From: Methanosarcinales archaeon | GTDB lineage: Archaea > Nanobdellota > Nanobdellia > Woesearchaeales > CG1-02-33-12 | Length of the DNA stretch: 6,316 bases | Direction: 5' to 3' | Assembly (NCBI GenBank): GCA_017610505.1 | Contig: JAFCBX010000058.1 | Location: 1-6,316 of the forward strand | Part shown: one piece after another, positions 5,053 through 6,316 of the stretch | Layout: every line of letters starts with the position of its first letter | Position numbering within the stretch: position 1 is the first letter of the stretch | Program-made: the position numbers and the translations under genes | Notes under the pieces: model-generated | Seen by the model: the letters and a program-made list of their open reading frames with translations, nothing else | Databases searched by the model: none | What the model was told of the DNA's origin: nothing

Positions 5053-5727
5053 ATGGTTAAAAGAAGCTTTTTTTATAGTTCAGCATTTAGGTATAAACTT
5101 GGATTACTGCTTGTTCATGGAAAAAAGAACCTTAAAGAGAGATATGAATATATTGCTTCCAAAATAGAAAGTGAGGATGATGTCCTGGAACCTCTTTGTG
5201 GACCTGCTATCCTTCCTGACTATTTAAACAAGGATATTAAATACAAAGGTTTTGACCTTAACCAAAATTTTATCAAATATGCTCAAAAGAAACATAGAAA
5301 AAAAGATAATATAGAAATAATATTGGGCAGTGCTCTTGACCCAGATAATTATAAGAGTATTGATGTTGTAGTATTTTGTGATGCTCTACAAAACCTTGGG
5401 CTAGAAAAAGAAAAAAAGGCAATAAATTATGCATATTGCATAGCAAAAAAGAAAGTAATAATCTGTGAACCGTTCAAGGATCTATATCTTAAAAGGTTCT
5501 GTTTAATTCCAAATCCATTAAAATACAATATACTTGAAAAATACTTTGATTTTATACAAAAAGACGGCATAAATGAAATAAAGTTAATGAACATAAGGAC
5601 AGAACAAGAGCTTAAACAGGATATGGATAATGGTTTTGATATTATCCCTAACAAAGTTAAGAGAGACTATCATAAAATCCATGAGAATATGATAGTAACC
5701 TATTACATAAATCAACAAATATTATAA
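5053..5727 (+). CDS. Class I SAM-dependent methyltransferase, substrate unknown
   Basis: The 224-residue protein has the Rossmann-type methyltransferase order. Motif I is VLEPLCGPA (44-52), where the usual GxG ends in Ala. The acidic residue that holds the SAM ribose is Asp68 in YKGFDLNQNFIKYA (64-77). GSALDP (92-97) follows, then motif IV, DVVVFCDALQNL (104-115), and KKKVIICEPF (132-141) as a later core strand. A basic N-terminal helix region (about 1-35) precedes the core, and the C-terminal part (about 145-224) is variable and probably sets substrate choice. No hydrophobic membrane helix is evident. Nothing in the motifs identifies the acceptor: small molecule, lipid, sugar and protein all remain possible. 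It is the only gene between the A+T-rich region and the recombinase, so it may be cargo of a mobile or variable segment; codon usage appears A/T-richer than lonB. Confidence 0.82.
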   Translation: MVKRSFFYSSAFRYKLGLLLVHGKKNLKERYEYIASKIESEDDVLEPLCGPAILPDYLNKDIKYKGFDLNQNFIKYAQKKHRKKDNIEIILGSALDPDNYKSIDVVVFCDALQNLGLEKEKKAINYAYCIAKKKVIICEPFKDLYLKRFCLIPNPLKYNILEKYFDFIQKDGINEIKLMNIRTEQELKQDMDNGFDIIPNKVKRDYHKIHENMIVTYYINQQIL

Positions 5728-5738
5728 TTCTAGAAAGA

Positions 5739-5749
5739 TTTATATAAAA
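5739..5749 (+). promoter_or_regulatory. TATA box of the recombinase gene
   Basis: TTTATATAAAA preceded by TAGAAAGA, one of the best BRE/TATA matches in the window. It predicts transcription from about 5769-5771, inside the right arm of the dif-like site, and a leader of about 100 bases before the recombinase. A second, weaker TATA-like run (5779-5790) would give a shorter leader. Confidence 0.55.
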
Positions 5750-5781
5750 GTGCGTATAAGGTACATTAGACGCATTTTTTT
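5746..5781 (+). terminator. Hairpin plus T7, possible terminator of the methyltransferase
   Basis: AAAAGTGCGT (5746-5755) pairs with ACGCATTTTT (5770-5779) over 10 pairs including one G-U, and the run of T continues to seven (5775-5781). It lies 18 bases after the methyltransferase stop. As RNA it would look like an intrinsic terminator. The same DNA is also read here as a recombination site; both uses are possible. Confidence 0.4.
5749..5776. other. dif-like Xer recombination site (28 bp)
   Basis: The left arm is AGTGCGTATAA (5749-5759), the centre GGTACA (5760-5765) and the right arm TTAGACGCATT (5766-5776). The reverse complement of the right arm is AATGCGTCTAA, which agrees with the left arm at 9 of 11 positions. 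Two 11-bp arms around a 6-bp centre is the dif layout, and the left arm agrees with the XerC half of Escherichia coli dif (GGTGCGCATAA, from memory) at 9 of 11. The site sits about 95 bases upstream of a Xer-type recombinase and overlaps its promoter. A plain operator or terminator palindrome is the alternative. Strand exchange here is inferred, not shown. Confidence 0.45.
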
Positions 5782-5870
5782 ATATATAAAACCCTTCCGA
5801 AGGCATATTTTCAACAAAAACCCCGGCTTTTTGAGTCAAATAAGGCATTCAAACTAATATTAAAAAGAGG
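5777..5870 (+). other. Long 5' leader of the recombinase gene
   Basis: Most genes here are leaderless or short-leadered, but this one has about 95 bases between the predicted transcription start and the coding region. It includes locally G+C-rich patches (CCTTCCGAAGG at 5793-5803, ACCCCGGC at 5820-5827), an 11-bp palindrome TTTGA-G-TCAAA (5830-5840) and a repeated AAGGCAT (5800-5806 and 5842-5848). No tRNA or known riboswitch fold was recognised. It may hold accessory recombination sequences or translational control. Confidence 0.35.
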
Positions 5871-6316
5871 TTGATAATTATTGAAAAACTAAAGACTGAA
5901 TTACAAATAAGGGGCTTTAGTGAAAAAACCATTAAGGCTTATGTTTTTCATAATCAGAGATTTCTTAATTTTATTAAAAAAGAGCCAGATGAAATTAGTG
6001 GGGATGATGTAAAATTATATATGGCTTACCTTATGGCTGAAAAAAAGCAAAAGCCAAGTTCTGTTAATCTTGTTCTAAGTGCCTTAAAGTTCATGTATCA
6101 GGAAATCATGAAAAAGAGGATATTTGATGATATAAAATCTCCAAAAAACGAGAAAAAGCTGCCTACTGTGCTCACAAGGGATGAAATTAGCAGTATGATA
6201 AAAGCACTTAAGAATCTAAAGCATAAGCTTCTGATAGGACTTATGTATTCATCTGGATTAAGGGTTTCAGAGTGTGTTAGCATTAAGATAGAAGATCTTA
6301 ATTTACAGGAAAAAAT
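5871..6316 (+). CDS. xerA: XerA-like tyrosine recombinase, N-terminal half (runs off the right edge)
   Basis: Tyrosine recombinases of this type resolve chromosome or plasmid dimers at dif sites, or integrate and excise elements. The visible 148 codons (numbered from TTG 5871) cover the core-binding, SAM-like helical domain (about 5-85), with IEKLKTELQIRGFSEKTIKAY and the typical SSVNLVLSALKFMYQE. The start of the catalytic domain follows (KKLPTVLTRDEI, 95-106), and SGLRVSE contains the first catalytic Arg (Arg131). The later Lys, HxxR, His and Tyr residues lie outside the window. The start is uncertain. No ATG occurs near the N-terminus, and TTG 5871 abuts the AGAGG Shine-Dalgarno with no spacing. 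ATT at 5877 (spacing 6) or 5880 (spacing 9) fits the Shine-Dalgarno and a MIEKL-type N-terminus better. An in-frame stop at 5841 bounds the gene upstream. The adjacent dif-like site favours a Xer role over a phage integrase, but either is possible. Confidence 0.88.
   Translation, partial: MIIIEKLKTELQIRGFSEKTIKAYVFHNQRFLNFIKKEPDEISGDDVKLYMAYLMAEKKQKPSSVNLVLSALKFMYQEIMKKRIFDDIKSPKNEKKLPTVLTRDEISSMIKALKNLKHKLLIGLMYSSGLRVSECVSIKIEDLNLQEK

Noticed and set aside
5053..5727. Methyltransferase plus neighbours as a restriction-modification system
   Set aside because: No DNA-methyltransferase catalytic motif such as DPPY, NPPF or a PCQ-type cysteine loop is present, and no nuclease gene is visible.
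5777..5870. tRNA or tRNA fragment serving as an integrase attachment site
   Set aside because: The G+C-rich patches do not form a cloverleaf and no T-arm or anticodon arm pattern is present.

Overview
The window is archaeal. The evidence is a membrane-type LonB protease with two transmembrane segments inserted in its AAA+ module, a PAC2-family proteasome-assembly-type protein, a stand-alone TFIIB-type zinc ribbon, TATA boxes (several with an A/G-rich BRE-like stretch) about 26-28 bases before several start codons, and genes that appear to be leaderless. The A+T-rich composition, short genes and small orphan proteins would fit a DPANN-type lineage such as Woesearchaeota or Pacearchaeota, but that placement is inference.

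Layout. Positions 1-740 hold two minus-strand genes: the N-terminal part of a proline-rich, probably disordered protein that runs off the left edge, and an orphan 123-residue protein. A 300-base divergent spacer (741-1041) carries a possible 27-codon leaderless microORF and the lon promoter. The plus strand then carries lonB (1042-2826), a 38-residue zinc ribbon (2872-2988) and a PAC2 protein (start reassigned to 3085, ending 3795). LonB and PAC2 both point to protein turnover, but each has its own promoter-like element.

From 3796 the character changes to accessory-looking DNA. A two-gene operon (3890-4351 and 4345-4533) encodes two proteins I do not recognise. Its first gene looks leaderless, and the second is reached through an internal Shine-Dalgarno and an ATGGTGA overlap. 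Next is a 519-base, extremely A+T-rich non-coding stretch (4534-5052). It contains T-run terminators, a decayed second copy of the next gene's promoter region, and three tandem copies of a degenerate 45-bp unit. A class I SAM-dependent methyltransferase follows (5053-5727). The window closes with the first 148 codons of a XerA-like tyrosine recombinase (from about 5871) that has no ATG start.

The most notable observation is at 5749-5776. A 28-bp site has the architecture of a Xer recombination (dif) site: 11-bp inverted arms matching at 9 of 11 positions around a 6-bp centre. It lies directly on the recombinase promoter, between the TATA box and the expected transcription start. This suggests a recombinase next to its own target site, with possible autoregulation. 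The same palindrome followed by seven T could instead, or also, terminate the methyltransferase transcript.
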